Counted from the first letter of the stretch, positions 1 through 11,260 are shown. The stretch: DNA of 64,000 nucleotides from Olivibacter domesticus (GCF_900109575.1 NZ_FOAF01000005.1:62001-126000), one strand, 5' to 3'. A program made the numbers and translations. The notes: generated by a model from the letters alone, not told the origin.

Positions 1-1388
1 GGGATAAGCGGCTTTATCAGGATACCATCTCCAGCCATAGGTTTTAAGCCAACAAGATCATTTATTATTAAATCGCAAAACCCTGAATGATTATAAAAGC
101 TACTCCTTGGATTATCTCCCTTTAACCAATAACCTGTTTTTTCATCCTGATATTCTCCTATATAGGGTTGTCCATTCTTTTGGTGTGATAATGCATACTG
201 ATGTAGCTTCTCATAAAAGATAGATTGGTCAATTTGCTTATTCTGCTTATATTCAGTTAAAAAATTTGCGAGTGCTTTTAATGTTTGGGTTGTGGCAAAA
301 GGCCAAACGGCACCATCCCACTCACAGCTTTGACCTGATCCGCGTGTGCGAAAAGTAGGTTCTCTACGTTCGGCAGTAGTAATCCCCCAGGGAGCATTGA
401 AACCGGCTGTGTCCTCCAATTGTAACCAAGCCTTTCCATATGTTGCTTCATCATTTGGTAAGTCGAAATACCAAGGAATAAATCCGATGGCTTCTCGGGC
501 AGCTAAGGTTCCATCAGGATGTCTCGTCCTGAAAAATTTACCGGTATCATCCCAAAGACTATCTAACACCAATCGCTTTAACTTCTCTTTCTTAAGATCG
601 TATTTAACTGTTAAACTATCATTATGAAATAAAGAAGCCATCTTAGCTAATGCTTTTGCATTTCCATACATATAGCTATTAATGGACGGGCGCCTATTTT
701 GTATTCTTCTTCCGCCACTTACAGATTCTTCCATCCCGTCTTTCACGTCATACTGCCAAAACATTCCGGTTGATAATTGACGTTCACCTTCCCAACGCTC
801 ATAATCTTTATCCAACAGCGGGAACCATTTAGCTAATTGCCCGTCATTGTGATTAACCAGGTAAAGACCATAAACGGCATCACTTAGCCAGCTACTGAAT
901 GAATGGAATTTAGAGGGTTTATACGTAGGCTCCTTCGTCAACCAGAAATCTATATATTGATTGATATATTGCTGATCTTTTAGCCAGCGTGCTTCATAGA
1001 TATGATGCCCTAAAGCACAGCTGATAGCATTATATTTACCTGCATGACTTACAGGCTCAATGAATTCTGTAAAAATGAATCCATCAGGTGTTTGCTTAAG
1101 ATGCTTTCTAAAACTCCACCAACGATAATAATAAGTACGTTGTAAAACAGAATCTGGACATTCAAACAGCGGTATATTTTTTAACAGCCAATCGTAAGAA
1201 TCTTTATTTGATACGTAATTTACAACAGCCTCGCCATCTATTGAATTGTAATATTGTACCTCTTCTTTTAAAAGGGTATTATTCAATATAAGGTTTTTTT
1301 CTTGAGCAAAGCTGATTGAAAACATTGTCAGGCAGACTAATGTCATTAATAACATGCGCGGTTGATCCTTCATTCCTCTGTTTGTCAT
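1..1388 (-). CDS. Secreted MGH1-like (GH63-type) glycoside hydrolase, 3' end cut by window edge
   Basis: Reading the minus strand from an ATG at 1388 gives an open frame that runs off the left edge (462 codons visible). A signal peptide is visible (hydrophobic core about residues 11-23, ending SFAQ; a second ATG at 1373 is an equally good start). The body is rich in Trp/Tyr/His and looks like an (alpha/alpha)6-barrel glycosidase. Recognisable blocks are CEWDGAVWPFATTQTLKAL and, near the end, HSGFCDLIINDLVGLKP, both typical of MGH1-like/GH63-like enzymes of Bacteroidota. Only a short C-terminal part should be missing. It begins 10 bp after the DapA-like gene stops, so it is probably co-transcribed with that gene and the symporter. 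Family and secretion are well supported; the substrate is unknown. Confidence 0.8.
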   Translation of the reverse strand, partial: MTNRGMKDQPRMLLMTLVCLTMFSISFAQEKNLILNNTLLKEEVQYYNSIDGEAVVNYVSNKDSYDWLLKNIPLFECPDSVLQRTYYYRWWSFRKHLKQTPDGFIFTEFIEPVSHAGKYNAISCALGHHIYEARWLKDQQYINQYIDFWLTKEPTYKPSKFHSFSSWLSDAVYGLYLVNHNDGQLAKWFPLLDKDYERWEGERQLSTGMFWQYDVKDGMEESVSGGRRIQNRRPSINSYMYGNAKALAKMASLFHNDSLTVKYDLKKEKLKRLVLDSLWDDTGKFFRTRHPDGTLAAREAIGFIPWYFDLPNDEATYGKAWLQLEDTAGFNAPWGITTAERREPTFRTRGSGQSCEWDGAVWPFATTQTLKALANFLTEYKQNKQIDQSIFYEKLHQYALSHQKNGQPYIGEYQDEKTGYWLKGDNPRSSFYNHSGFCDLIINDLVGLKPMAGDGILIKPLI

Positions 1389-1398
1389 AATCTTATAG

Positions 1399-2343
1399 CT
1401 ATCTCAAATGTGCACTTAGATACGATATACCTAAACGGCCTGCTAATATGGTATAATCGGCGTAAAGTTTGTCGATAGCGGTTTTGATAGCGCTATCAAA
1501 AGCTCCTACTTTTCTTCTAGTGTAAAGGGATATATCAAGCCCTCTTTTCTGCAAAAAGTATTTAGAAACGATGGGATATACCGTATGCATAATATCCATA
1601 TGCTGTACTAAAAATTCCTGTACTATCTCCACTTCGTCTCGACGGTTTTCATTATCATAATTTTCACAGAGCCAGACAATCATTTCAGGAAAATAATTTC
1701 CTTGTATACATGACAAACCAGCAGCCCCTGCTTTTAACGATGCTACCGCATGTGCCATATACGCATCGTATAAACCGAAATTTGCGCCACTCGTTCCCGC
1801 TATTTTAGCGCGGACTTGCTGAATGTCCAAACAGGTGTCTTTATGATATATAACTCTTCCCGTTTTTACATAGTCTTGTAATTGTTGAGCGCTAAGCACC
1901 CTTTTATAAGGTTCGGGGCATTCGTAAAAGCCTAGTGGAATTTGATCAGTTAAAGCAAAAAGATCCGACACTTTTTTGTCGAACATTTCATTCGATTCAT
2001 GTTCTTCAGCTATTAAACCAGTAATCATAATAACAGCCTCCACACCCAAACCATATATTCGTTTTACGAACGCAGCCTGTTTATCAATGGTACCAGCTAT
2101 CGAACAAGCAGCTACGACTGGCACTCTTCCATTTACTACCTTTACCACCTGTTCAATAATGTCCAAACTTTCATCTGCTGAAAGTTCAAACATCTCACTT
2201 GATTGACAATTAGCAAATAAACCAGACGCGCCGGAAGCCAAATAAAACTCCGTCAAAGACGATAAACCATTAAAGTCGATTTTCCCTTCTTCAGTATATG
2301 GGGTTAGCATTACAGGAATAAACCCTTTTTGTTTTTCTTTCAT
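1399..2343 (-). CDS. Dihydrodipicolinate synthase / N-acetylneuraminate lyase family protein
   Basis: A 314-residue class I aldolase of the DapA/NanA superfamily, the usual length for a (beta/alpha)8 barrel. The Schiff-base lysine is K168 (in VIYHKDTC) and the catalytic tyrosine Y140 (in GFYECPEPY). These family members cleave or form 2-keto acids via pyruvate. The gene lies between an Na+/solute symporter and a secreted glycosidase rather than with lysine-biosynthesis genes, and the motifs differ from housekeeping DapA. A catabolic lyase for an acidic sugar or 2-keto-3-deoxy acid is therefore more likely than lysine synthesis. The exact substrate cannot be read from the sequence. Confidence 0.85.
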   Translation of the reverse strand: MKEKQKGFIPVMLTPYTEEGKIDFNGLSSLTEFYLASGASGLFANCQSSEMFELSADESLDIIEQVVKVVNGRVPVVAACSIAGTIDKQAAFVKRIYGLGVEAVIMITGLIAEEHESNEMFDKKVSDLFALTDQIPLGFYECPEPYKRVLSAQQLQDYVKTGRVIYHKDTCLDIQQVRAKIAGTSGANFGLYDAYMAHAVASLKAGAAGLSCIQGNYFPEMIVWLCENYDNENRRDEVEIVQEFLVQHMDIMHTVYPIVSKYFLQKRGLDISLYTRRKVGAFDSAIKTAIDKLYADYTILAGRLGISYLSAHLR

Positions 2344-2448
2344 TTTAATAAATGCACGGTGATAAATATAGTAAAGCTTCCTGTTTTAGTATTATATGCG
2401 CAAAATCACTGCGTTCTGGTTAGTTAAAACTATAGGTTACTTAAAAAA

Positions 2449-2456
2449 CAAAGTTA
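2449..2456 (-). promoter_or_regulatory. Possible -7 element upstream of the DapA-like gene
   Basis: The minus strand reads TAACTTTG, matching the Bacteroidota -7 consensus TAnnTTTG, in the 223-bp gap between the symporter and the lyase. No TTTG lies at the right distance upstream, so this is weak. If real, the lyase and glycosidase could be transcribed apart from the symporter. Confidence 0.25.
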
Positions 2457-2566
2457 TCGGCCATCAAAGGATATTTCTTATAATATATTTGCTGCAAATT
2501 ATAGGATATTAGCGTGTGAGGCACTAAACTTTAAGCCCGCACCGGCCCCATCATCCCATCGGCTAA

Positions 2567-4135
2567 TTAACTATTTAACGACTTCCCCCTTCCACAAATT
2601 GAAGCCGTAAAGACCCCGACCAGATAGATCGTCAACGTCCCGACAACAATAATCATATTGGCATGTAAACTACTTTTCAGATAGCCATAAGAAGGAGGTA
2701 TTAGATAGGAAAGGCTCATCCATAAAATAACAAAGATCCCAACTATTGTTGCTGCCATAGCAGCAGTATTCCCCGCTTTTTTACTTAACATTCCAAGTAG
2801 GAACAATCCGAGCATGCCACCGGCAAAAATTCCCGATAATTGCCACCAAATATCCAATATACTCTTCACACCAATCATCATAACACCGGTAACCATTCCT
2901 AAAAGACCAAAAACGATCGTCGCAACATGTAATAGTTTTAACATCTGCTTATCGTCCTGCCCCTGTTTTATATAGCGTTGATAAATATCAACCGAAAACA
3001 CGGTAGCAGAAGCATTCATTCCCGAACTAATAGTGCTCATTGCCGCGGATAAGATGGCAGAAACGATCAACCCTATTAAGCCGGTAGGCATTTTTGTGAC
3101 CATAAAGTAGGGCATAACTTTATCGCCATAGTCGACCGGTTGCAAAGTCGCCGCTAAAGAACTTATCTCTTGAGTAGAAGCGAGTTTCCCTAACCGTTCA
3201 GCAGCTACCTGTATTTTCACCGGTTCAATCAACGAAGGGTTTTCCTGATAAAATGCGTATAAACAACTTCCGATAATAAAAAATAGCATAGATGCAGGTA
3301 AATAGATCCATACACAAAGCCATACGGATTTGCCTGCTTCCTTTGCAGAAGAAGCTGTATGATATCGTTGAACATAATTTTGGTCCATACCAAAATTATT
3401 TAAATTGATAAAAAAACCATAAAGGAGTACTACCCAAAAAGTTGCTGTTGTAAAATCGGGCGTAACACTTCCTAGACTGAATTTATGATGGGCCTTTCCG
3501 ATTTCTATTATCTTGGAAACACCTCCGGGCATGTTTGAAACCACTAAAAAAATTATCAATAAGGCACCTAAAGTTTTTATTACCCCTTGCACCACTTCCG
3601 TCCAAATAACGGCTTCTATCCCTCCTAAAACAGTATATATGATAATGCAAATACCTGTAACGATCATAATCATTTCCATCGAATATCCTGTAAGTGCTTG
3701 AAGACTTAAGGCGATTCCAAAAAATATTGACCCCATACGGGCGAGTTGTGTAAGCAGAAAGCAAAGCACCGCATAGGTTCTTGCCCAAGGGCCAAAACGG
3801 TTTTCTAAATGTGTATAAGCAGACACTTCCCCTGTACTTCTATAAAAAGGAACAAAATACTTAACAGCTATCCACGCAGCAAAAGGCATGGAAATACTGA
3901 AAACAAAAGAATTCCAATTACTTCCAAAGGCTTTACCAGGCACTCCTAAAAAGGTGTTGCTGCTTAAGAAGGTGGCATATATTGACAAGCCTATTGCCCA
4001 TCCTGGAATACCTCCAGAAGCCTTTGTAAACTGTTCCGCATTTTTATTTTTTTTAGAAAACCAAATGCCTACCAAAATCATTGCTAACAGGTAAATCCCT
4101 ACGATAGTTAAGTCTAGTATTGGAAGGTTCTGCAT
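2567..4135 (-). CDS. Sodium:solute symporter (SSS family)
   Basis: A 522-residue polytopic inner-membrane protein with about 13 hydrophobic segments, the size and topology of the SSS family (LeuT fold). The N-terminal block around residues 45-75 (WAIGLSIYATFLSSNTFLGVPG) contains the small/Ser-Thr-rich unwound first helix that binds Na+ and substrate in this family. The start codon is directly preceded by an AT-rich region. It heads a minus-strand cluster with a DapA/NanA-like lyase and a secreted glycosidase, so it probably imports the sugar acid or monosaccharide the cluster degrades. Sialic-acid-type SSS carriers are one possibility, but the sequence alone does not fix the substrate. Confidence 0.9.
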   Translation of the reverse strand: MQNLPILDLTIVGIYLLAMILVGIWFSKKNKNAEQFTKASGGIPGWAIGLSIYATFLSSNTFLGVPGKAFGSNWNSFVFSISMPFAAWIAVKYFVPFYRSTGEVSAYTHLENRFGPWARTYAVLCFLLTQLARMGSIFFGIALSLQALTGYSMEMIMIVTGICIIIYTVLGGIEAVIWTEVVQGVIKTLGALLIIFLVVSNMPGGVSKIIEIGKAHHKFSLGSVTPDFTTATFWVVLLYGFFINLNNFGMDQNYVQRYHTASSAKEAGKSVWLCVWIYLPASMLFFIIGSCLYAFYQENPSLIEPVKIQVAAERLGKLASTQEISSLAATLQPVDYGDKVMPYFMVTKMPTGLIGLIVSAILSAAMSTISSGMNASATVFSVDIYQRYIKQGQDDKQMLKLLHVATIVFGLLGMVTGVMMIGVKSILDIWWQLSGIFAGGMLGLFLLGMLSKKAGNTAAMAATIVGIFVILWMSLSYLIPPSYGYLKSSLHANMIIVVGTLTIYLVGVFTASICGRGKSLNS

Positions 4136-4500
4136 AATTGTTTTTTGTCAGTTTTGGAGAAACGCATTAATGGCATTCCCAAAACTAAATTTCAGCTTAT
4201 TATTTGATATTGCTACAAATTAGATTTTTAATTTATAAACGTTAGTTAGCGACCGATTTATGAACGCTAAAGATGGATTTTTTTAAACGGTTATTATTCA
4301 CAATTCTTTGCTTTTTATTATAGGAACTTAGCATCAAAAACGGCAATAATAACTGGCAAAACTCCCCTAGCTTATAAGCGCAAATTTCATTTAAATGAAA
4401 AAACCATCATATAAATAACTCGCAAAGAAATAAGTTAAACTCATTTTTTTCTTTTAGGTTTGCAGCCAAATTTAAATCCGAAAAATCTTGCTGCGCATCT
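4136..4500. other. Divergent intergenic region, symporter / mtgA
   Basis: 365 bp without a credible gene, very AT-rich, carrying the promoters of the divergent symporter and mtgA. On the plus strand TAGGTTTG at 4455-4462 fits the -7 box for mtgA with a leader of roughly 30 nt. On the minus strand TAGTTTTG at 4187-4180 fits a -7 box for the symporter. No well-spaced TTTG is visible for either, so both calls are tentative. Confidence 0.4.
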
Positions 4501-5289
4501 ATGGCTATAAAACGTACAGCTAAAAAGAATAAATTTATTGGGAAAAATAAAAAAAGTAAAGCGAATAGACCGCTGTTTATTGGCAAGAATAAACTTGTTC
4601 TGCTCTTTAAAGAACGAAGATTCGGTTTATTACTGGCCTATCTATGCCTTTACTTTATAATCATTACTGCTGGATGGGTCCTATTATTACGCTTTATAAA
4701 TCCCCCTGTTACTTGGCTTATGCTTCAAAGAGGGATTGAAAGGAAAATCGAGGGCAAAGAATGGAAATTGGACAAAGAATGGAAAAGCTATGACGAATTA
4801 TCTGACAATTTAAAACGAGCTGCCATTACCGGGGAGGATGCAAACTTCATGGAACATGCTGGTTTTGATATACAGGCTATACAAGACGCTTACCAAAGAA
4901 ACAAAGCTGGAAAGACCATGCGGGGAGGTAGTACCATCAGTCAGCAAACAGCAAAGAATGTCTTCCTTTGGCCTGGCAGATCTTGGCTGAGAAAAGGTTT
5001 CGAATCTTATTTTACTGTTTTAATTGAACTCTTTTGGAGTAAAAAAAGAATTTTGGAAGTATATTTAAATGTCATAGAAACAGGAGATGGCATTTATGGT
5101 GCAGACGCCGCGGCACGCACCTATTTTCAGAAGCCAGCTACATCCCTTACAAAAAGGCAGGCTGCACTTCTAATTGCCGTGCTTCCTAATCCAAGAAGAT
5201 GGAAACCCTCCAAACCAACCAATTACATTAATCGTAAGGCAAATGCAATTGTTCGGTATATGGGACACAGCAAAATTCCTGCTCATTAA
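4501..5289 (+). CDS. mtgA: Monofunctional biosynthetic peptidoglycan transglycosylase
   Basis: A 262-residue GT51 glycosyltransferase that polymerises lipid II into glycan strands at the outer face of the cytoplasmic membrane. A Lys-rich cytoplasmic tail (residues 1-40) precedes one transmembrane helix (about 42-64). The GT51 motifs follow in order: GEDANFMEHAGFD with catalytic Glu112, RGGSTISQQTAKN, and the KRRILEVYLN-like stretch followed by GIYGADAAARTYF. There is no transpeptidase domain, so this is MtgA and not a class A PBP. Its stop overlaps the end of the convergent gene by 4 bp. Confidence 0.93.
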   Translation: MAIKRTAKKNKFIGKNKKSKANRPLFIGKNKLVLLFKERRFGLLLAYLCLYFIIITAGWVLLLRFINPPVTWLMLQRGIERKIEGKEWKLDKEWKSYDELSDNLKRAAITGEDANFMEHAGFDIQAIQDAYQRNKAGKTMRGGSTISQQTAKNVFLWPGRSWLRKGFESYFTVLIELFWSKKRILEVYLNVIETGDGIYGADAAARTYFQKPATSLTKRQAALLIAVLPNPRRWKPSKPTNYINRKANAIVRYMGHSKIPAH

Positions 5290-5741
5290 GCAAATACTTG
5301 TGCATGCCAGCTGTTCTGAAAAGGGGTCTCCCAGCTTCTGTTAAATGCTTCCCTATCAGCGACGAGATTATTAAAAACTATTGTATCTTTCGTAACTTCT
5401 CCTTTTTCTATCAGTTTTTCGAATGTACTACGCGGTACAATATTAATATGATCTCTTTCCCGATAAGCGATTTGCATCCTATCAAATAGTGAAATATTTA
5501 GTTCTTGTTCCAGCTCTTTTAACAAACGAACTGACTTATCAATCGAACAACCGCTTGGCATCGTTACCGTTTGATCAATTGCTAAAATAATAAAAAGGTG
5601 ATAACGTATTTCGGCAGATGCCGACAATTGATGGCCGTGCGCATTCCATTCGGCAGTAAATTCTCCCAACCTTTTCAATAGGGTCGTTTCTTCGTCTGCA
5701 GTAAGCAACCTATCTGCCTGATATATCCAAATTCTCTCCAT
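5286..5741 (-). CDS. Conserved hypothetical protein of Bacteroidota (often mislabelled ABC transporter ATPase)
   Basis: A 151-residue soluble protein beginning MERIWIYQADRLLT. It has no Walker A, Walker B or ABC signature, although I recall relatives of this size and sequence often being labelled ABC transporter ATPase in Bacteroidota genomes. It has a mixed alpha/beta composition, a single Cys (C106-like position in PSGCSID) and no signal peptide or membrane segment. It ends 4 bp inside the convergent mtgA. It is downstream of the pseudouridine synthase on the same strand, separated by repeat-like sequence. I assign no function. Confidence 0.75.
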   Translation of the reverse strand: MERIWIYQADRLLTADEETTLLKRLGEFTAEWNAHGHQLSASAEIRYHLFIILAIDQTVTMPSGCSIDKSVRLLKELEQELNISLFDRMQIAYRERDHINIVPRSTFEKLIEKGEVTKDTIVFNNLVADREAFNRSWETPFQNSWHAQVFA

Positions 5742-5805
5742 GTTGACAAATTAACAAATAAAAAGGACAATTAAAAAAAGCTAAGTGATACCAGAACATC
5801 CTTAC

Positions 5806-5866
5806 CAAACTTAACTATTTAACTACTCAACTATTTAACTAATTAACTACTCGACTATTCAACTAA
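5806..5866. repeat. AT-rich degenerate tandem repeat (TTAACTA/TCAACTA units)
   Basis: About five to six degenerate copies of a roughly 10-12-bp unit built on AACTATTTAACTA / ACTACTCAACTA. They lie between the pseudouridine synthase and the next gene and include the stop codon of the pseudouridine synthase. The same family recurs in inverted form at 26905-27033. Confidence 0.6.
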
Positions 5867-6570
5867 TCACCAAAAACCTCAAAACGTTCCCAAAAACCAT
5901 CTTGCGGTAATCTTGCGAAGATATTAACAAGCTCTTTTTTTACTGGATGCTCGAAAGCTAATTTTCTCGCATGTAAACAAATGCTTTTTTTCAAACTCCC
6001 TCTAGGATAACCATATTTGTTGTCACCAACAATGGGACAACCCAATGTAGATAACTGTACCCTTATTTGATGAGGCCTGCCCGTTACCGGATTCACTTCG
6101 ACCAGATAATAACCATTCAATTCTCCTATTAATTTATAGCTCAATTCCGCCCGCAAGCTACCTTTCACCTCATGATCAAAGGCTTTTGTCACATTCTTAC
6201 CTGAATTTTTAACAAGCCAATGAACCAAAGTTCCTTCAGGTTGCGCAGGTCTATTACGTACGACAGCCCAATAGGTTTTGTGCATATCCCTGCTTTTGAA
6301 CATTCGATTAATGCGATCGAGTGCCTTACTGGTTTTTGCGAATAAAATGACTCCACTTACCGGTCGATCCAGGCGGTGCACAACCCCAAGGAACGCACCA
6401 TTTGGCTTGTTATACTTTTTGGTAAGGTATTGTTTCACCTTTTCGTCAAGTGGTTCATCTCCTGTATCATCCACTTGTACAATATCCCCTGCACGCTTAT
6501 TAATAGCGATTAGGTGATTATCTTCATAAAGTACCTCTTTATCCGTAATAGGTCGACTTGCGCTGCTCAT
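5863..6570 (-). CDS. RluA-family RNA pseudouridine synthase
   Basis: 235 residues, COG0564 type. The catalytic block GVVHRLDRPVSGVILFAKT contains Asp68, the nucleophilic aspartate, and the downstream PVTGRPHQIRVQL motif is diagnostic. There is no N-terminal S4 domain, so it is shorter than RluC/RluD and resembles RluA or TruC-like members. It isomerises uridine in rRNA or tRNA; the target site cannot be told from sequence. It follows floA on the same strand after about 70 bp. Its stop codon lies inside a degenerate repeat. Confidence 0.9.
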   Translation of the reverse strand: MSSASRPITDKEVLYEDNHLIAINKRAGDIVQVDDTGDEPLDEKVKQYLTKKYNKPNGAFLGVVHRLDRPVSGVILFAKTSKALDRINRMFKSRDMHKTYWAVVRNRPAQPEGTLVHWLVKNSGKNVTKAFDHEVKGSLRAELSYKLIGELNGYYLVEVNPVTGRPHQIRVQLSTLGCPIVGDNKYGYPRGSLKKSICLHARKLAFEHPVKKELVNIFARLPQDGFWERFEVFGD

Positions 6571-6641
6571 CAGTCTACAAAGTTAAGAAAAGGTTTTATT
6601 TCTCTCACAACTGACAGCGCACAACCCGCAACTAAAGAAAT

Positions 6642-7628
6642 TTATTTATTCTTCCCTTTGTTTTCAGCGCCAGGTTTAGCAATGGATTCGCGCATGTCTG
6701 TATCAGCTTGTATATTCTGCATTTTATAATAGTCCATTACACCCAGATTTCCGCTACGAAAAGCTTCCGCCATCGCAAGTGGAATCTGAGATTCTGCCTC
6801 AATAACTTTAGCGCGTGCTTCTTGTGCTTTGGCCTTCATTTCTTGCTCCGACGCTACTGCCATCGCACGACGCTCTTCCGCACGCGCATTCGCGACTTTA
6901 AGATCTGCTTCGGCCTGATCAGTTTGTAATTTAGCACCAATATTTTCACCAATATCAATGTCAGCTATATCTATTGATAAAATCTCAAAAGCGGTCCCAC
7001 TGTCCAATCCTTTTCCCAATACTGTTTTAGAAATTTTATCCGGATTTTCCAATACTTCCTTGTGATTGACAGCAGAACCAATAGTTGTAACAATTCCTTC
7101 CCCTACACGAGCGAGTATGGTTTCTTCTCCCGCGCCTCCTACTAATTGGTTGATATTTGCTCTAACTGTAACGCGTGCTTTTGCGATCAGCTGTATGCCA
7201 TCCTTTGCTACAGCCGCAACAGGGGGGGTATTGATAACCCGTGGATTCACCGAAATTTGTACTGCATCAAATACGTCTCTACCAGCCAAATCGATTGCGG
7301 TGGCTAATTTAAAATCCAAGGGTATATTTGCCTTGTCGGCAGAAATAAGTGCTTTGATAACTTTATTGACATTTCCACCTGCCAAATAGTGTGTTTCAAT
7401 ATCATTTGAGGATATATTTAGCCCCGCTTTAGTCGAAATTATCATAGAATTAACCACCAAAGATGGAGACACCTTACGTAAGCGCATAAGAACCAGGTTA
7501 AGTAGGTTCACCTTCACCCCCGAAAGCTGCGCAGTAAACCATAGATTAACTGGTAAAATATATAATAGTAAAAAGAGTGCTACGATAGCCCCGATAATCA
7601 TTAGGATTGGTGACAAAGAAGATTCCAT
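6642..7628 (-). CDS. floA: Flotillin-like membrane protein FloA
   Basis: 328 residues, the normal length of FloA (UPF0365). A short N-terminal membrane segment (about residues 8-28, hydrophobic with [12 protein letters not shown]) is followed by the SPFH/band-7-like region. An Ala/Glu-rich helical stretch comes next (about 240-300, [21 protein letters not shown] and onward), then a short C-tail. FloA forms oligomeric membrane scaffolds associated with ordered lipid domains and membrane fluidity. The gene stands between the RmlD-like reductase and the pseudouridine synthase on the same strand. Confidence 0.93.
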   Translation of the reverse strand: MESSLSPILMIIGAIVALFLLLYILPVNLWFTAQLSGVKVNLLNLVLMRLRKVSPSLVVNSMIISTKAGLNISSNDIETHYLAGGNVNKVIKALISADKANIPLDFKLATAIDLAGRDVFDAVQISVNPRVINTPPVAAVAKDGIQLIAKARVTVRANINQLVGGAGEETILARVGEGIVTTIGSAVNHKEVLENPDKISKTVLGKGLDSGTAFEILSIDIADIDIGENIGAKLQTDQAEADLKVANARAEERRAMAVASEQEMKAKAQEARAKVIEAESQIPLAMAEAFRSGNLGVMDYYKMQNIQADTDMRESIAKPGAENKGKNK

Positions 7629-7802
7629 ATTTTTTAGTTTAAAGTAAATACAGTTTTAGATTGAATTGAGCTAAATCAGGAGCATTTCCCATGAAACAAA
7701 GCCATCTATATTACAAAAAAGGTTAACGGCTAAAGATACATTTTTAATGTGTTTATCTAAAATGAAAAGCGCATATAATTGCCAACAGCGTTCAAGATAT
7801 GG

Positions 7803-8720
7803 TTATTTTTGATTCATAATTTCTTTCAGCTGTAGATCCATAAGCTTTATCCCTTCTTCAAAACTATGAGGCGCATAGTGAAGCGTCTTATAGGCTTTAT
7901 CTAAAACAAATCCTGTTCTTTTCGGTCGTAACGCATCCTGTTTCAAGTCTGCAGAACTTATTTTAGATATAAAAGACTCGTCTAAATGATAATACGCGGC
8001 CACTGCTTCAACCATTTCATCTATGCTTAATAAGTCTTTCCCTGCTATATGAAAAATCCCCTTCTCTCCTTTTTTTGCAATCGTGATACATGCTATTGCA
8101 AGGTCTTCAGCTAAGGTTGGCATTCTCCATTGATCATTTACCACACTGATTTCTTGGCGGTTCTCCAAGGCATTCTTTGCCCACAATACGATATTACTTC
8201 TACTCATATCTTGCACAATGCCATAAACCAAGATAGTGCGCACGACCGACCAATGGCAAGTAGATTGTTGTAATAACTTTTCTGCTTCTACTTTATGCCG
8301 GCCATATGTACTTAAGGGTTTGGGCTTATCTTCCTCTTTGTACGGACCATCCTCGCCGTCAAATACAAAATCAGTTGAAAGATGTATCAAATGTATAGGG
8401 TATGCTTCACAGGTGCTTATTAAATTGGCAATAGCTGCTACATTTAACGTATAGCTACCTTCGGGATCCTTTTCACAAGCATCCACATTTGCCATTGCCG
8501 CCGTATTTATAATCACGTCTGGTTGGAGCGTTGTTATCATAGATGTTACTTGATGGTGGTCGGTTATATCTAAGGGAATATACCTGTAACCTTCATCCGT
8601 TGCATATCTATTGTCTCCTCTTGAGCTGGCAATATATTCAAGTTCCAAATCTTTTCTTGCGGCGTCTGTTAATTTTTGTCCCAACAAACCATTGCTTCCA
8701 GTGACTAGTATCTTCTTCAT
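7803..8720 (-). CDS. NAD(P)-dependent sugar-nucleotide reductase, RmlD-like SDR
   Basis: From the ATG at 8720 the protein is 305 residues and begins MKKILVTGSNGLLGQ, the N-terminal Rossmann glycine motif expected at residues 5-15 of RmlD-type extended SDRs. An ATG at 8753 would add 11 residues without homology to the fold, so I prefer 8720. The Tyr-x3-Lys catalytic pair is in STYGRHKVEAEKLL, and the HLSTDFVFDG block is the RmlD-type active-site strand. dTDP-4-dehydrorhamnose reductase is the best family match, but no other dTDP-rhamnose genes are adjacent, so the substrate is open. Confidence 0.85.
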   Translation of the reverse strand: MKKILVTGSNGLLGQKLTDAARKDLELEYIASSRGDNRYATDEGYRYIPLDITDHHQVTSMITTLQPDVIINTAAMANVDACEKDPEGSYTLNVAAIANLISTCEAYPIHLIHLSTDFVFDGEDGPYKEEDKPKPLSTYGRHKVEAEKLLQQSTCHWSVVRTILVYGIVQDMSRSNIVLWAKNALENRQEISVVNDQWRMPTLAEDLAIACITIAKKGEKGIFHIAGKDLLSIDEMVEAVAAYYHLDESFISKISSADLKQDALRPKRTGFVLDKAYKTLHYAPHSFEEGIKLMDLQLKEIMNQK

Positions 8721-8753
8721 TTTTTGTTTATAGTTTTCAATAGTTGAGATCAA

Positions 8754-10580
<1,827 letters not shown>

Positions 10581-10610
10581 CATTTAATATAGTGTATACT
10601 ATCTTAAAAT

Positions 10611-10865
10611 ATGGAACTTAATATTATTACACCAGATCAATCAGTATTCAACGGACAAGCAACCTCTGTAACCGTTCCTGGAAACGCTGGTTCTTTTGAA
10701 ATTTTGAAAGATCACGCACCTATTATCTCCACTCTGGAGGATGGTAAAGTTATTATTCGTAATAACAAGGATATTGAGGTCATTATTATTAAAGGCGGCG
10801 TAGTAGAAGTACTCAATAATAAAATTACCGTGCTTGCAGAGGGTGTTATAAAAGAAGAAAATTAA
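10611..10865 (+). CDS. atpC: F1F0 ATP synthase subunit epsilon, short form
   Basis: 84 residues that cover only the N-terminal beta-sandwich of epsilon (MELNIITPDQSVFNG and the VPGNAGSFEILKDHAPIISTL block). The C-terminal two-helix domain, which inhibits the enzyme in many bacteria, is absent. Such short epsilon subunits are common in Bacteroidota, so this is not a truncation by mutation. It lies 30 bp after atpD and is followed by a strong terminator. Confidence 0.95.
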   Translation: MELNIITPDQSVFNGQATSVTVPGNAGSFEILKDHAPIISTLEDGKVIIRNNKDIEVIIIKGGVVEVLNNKITVLAEGVIKEEN

Positions 10866-11260
10866 TCTCAAAAGCAATTGTCAAAAAGCCCGGTAATCAA
10901 ATGATTGCCGGGCTTTCTTTTTTGCAAGTTTTTTCACCCGATTATCAATTTTAGGAAGAAAATGACGGAAATTTATTATGCATACATAAATACATACCGT
11001 ATACCATATTAGGTTTTAGTCTATTTTACGACTAATTATATAATAAAACAGCTATATTGCGCAAAATAAAATTTCGAACGAATACTTTTTTTAGAAACAA
11101 AATATCAAATTGAACAAATTCCATATAGCTATTGCCTATGTAATTATAAGCTACTATTTTGGGAAAACAATATTTAAGATACAAAACCTGTAGAAACAAG
11201 GCGCAGCCGATCAATAAAATTTACAAATCAAATAACGAAGAACAATATATTAAGAGCGAC
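10866..11260. other. Intergenic region atpC-ilvD
   Basis: 395 bp with the atpC terminator at its left end, then AT-rich sequence leading to ilvD. I see no T-box, leader peptide rich in Ile/Leu/Val codons or recognisable riboswitch. A TTG-initiated extension of ilvD into this region (from 11159) is not supported. Confidence 0.5.
10885..10923 (+). terminator. Rho-independent terminator of atpD-atpC
   Basis: Arms AAAGCCCGGTAATCA and TGATTGCCGGGCTTT form a 15-bp stem with one G-T pair and a 2-nt loop, followed by a T-rich tail ending at 10923. Confidence 0.9.

Noticed and set aside
346-627. 93-codon plus-strand frame in the first kilobase
   Set aside because: Antisense to the MGH1-like hydrolase frame, which is open over the whole 1-1388 stretch with recognisable motifs.
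11159-11260. TTG-initiated N-terminal extension of ilvD
   Set aside because: The 34 added residues have no homology to IlvD and the ATG at 11261 gives the normal length.
10920-11260. T-box, riboswitch or leader-peptide attenuator before the ilv genes
   Set aside because: I looked for Ile/Leu/Val codon runs, a T-box TGGNACC sequence and alternative stems and found none.
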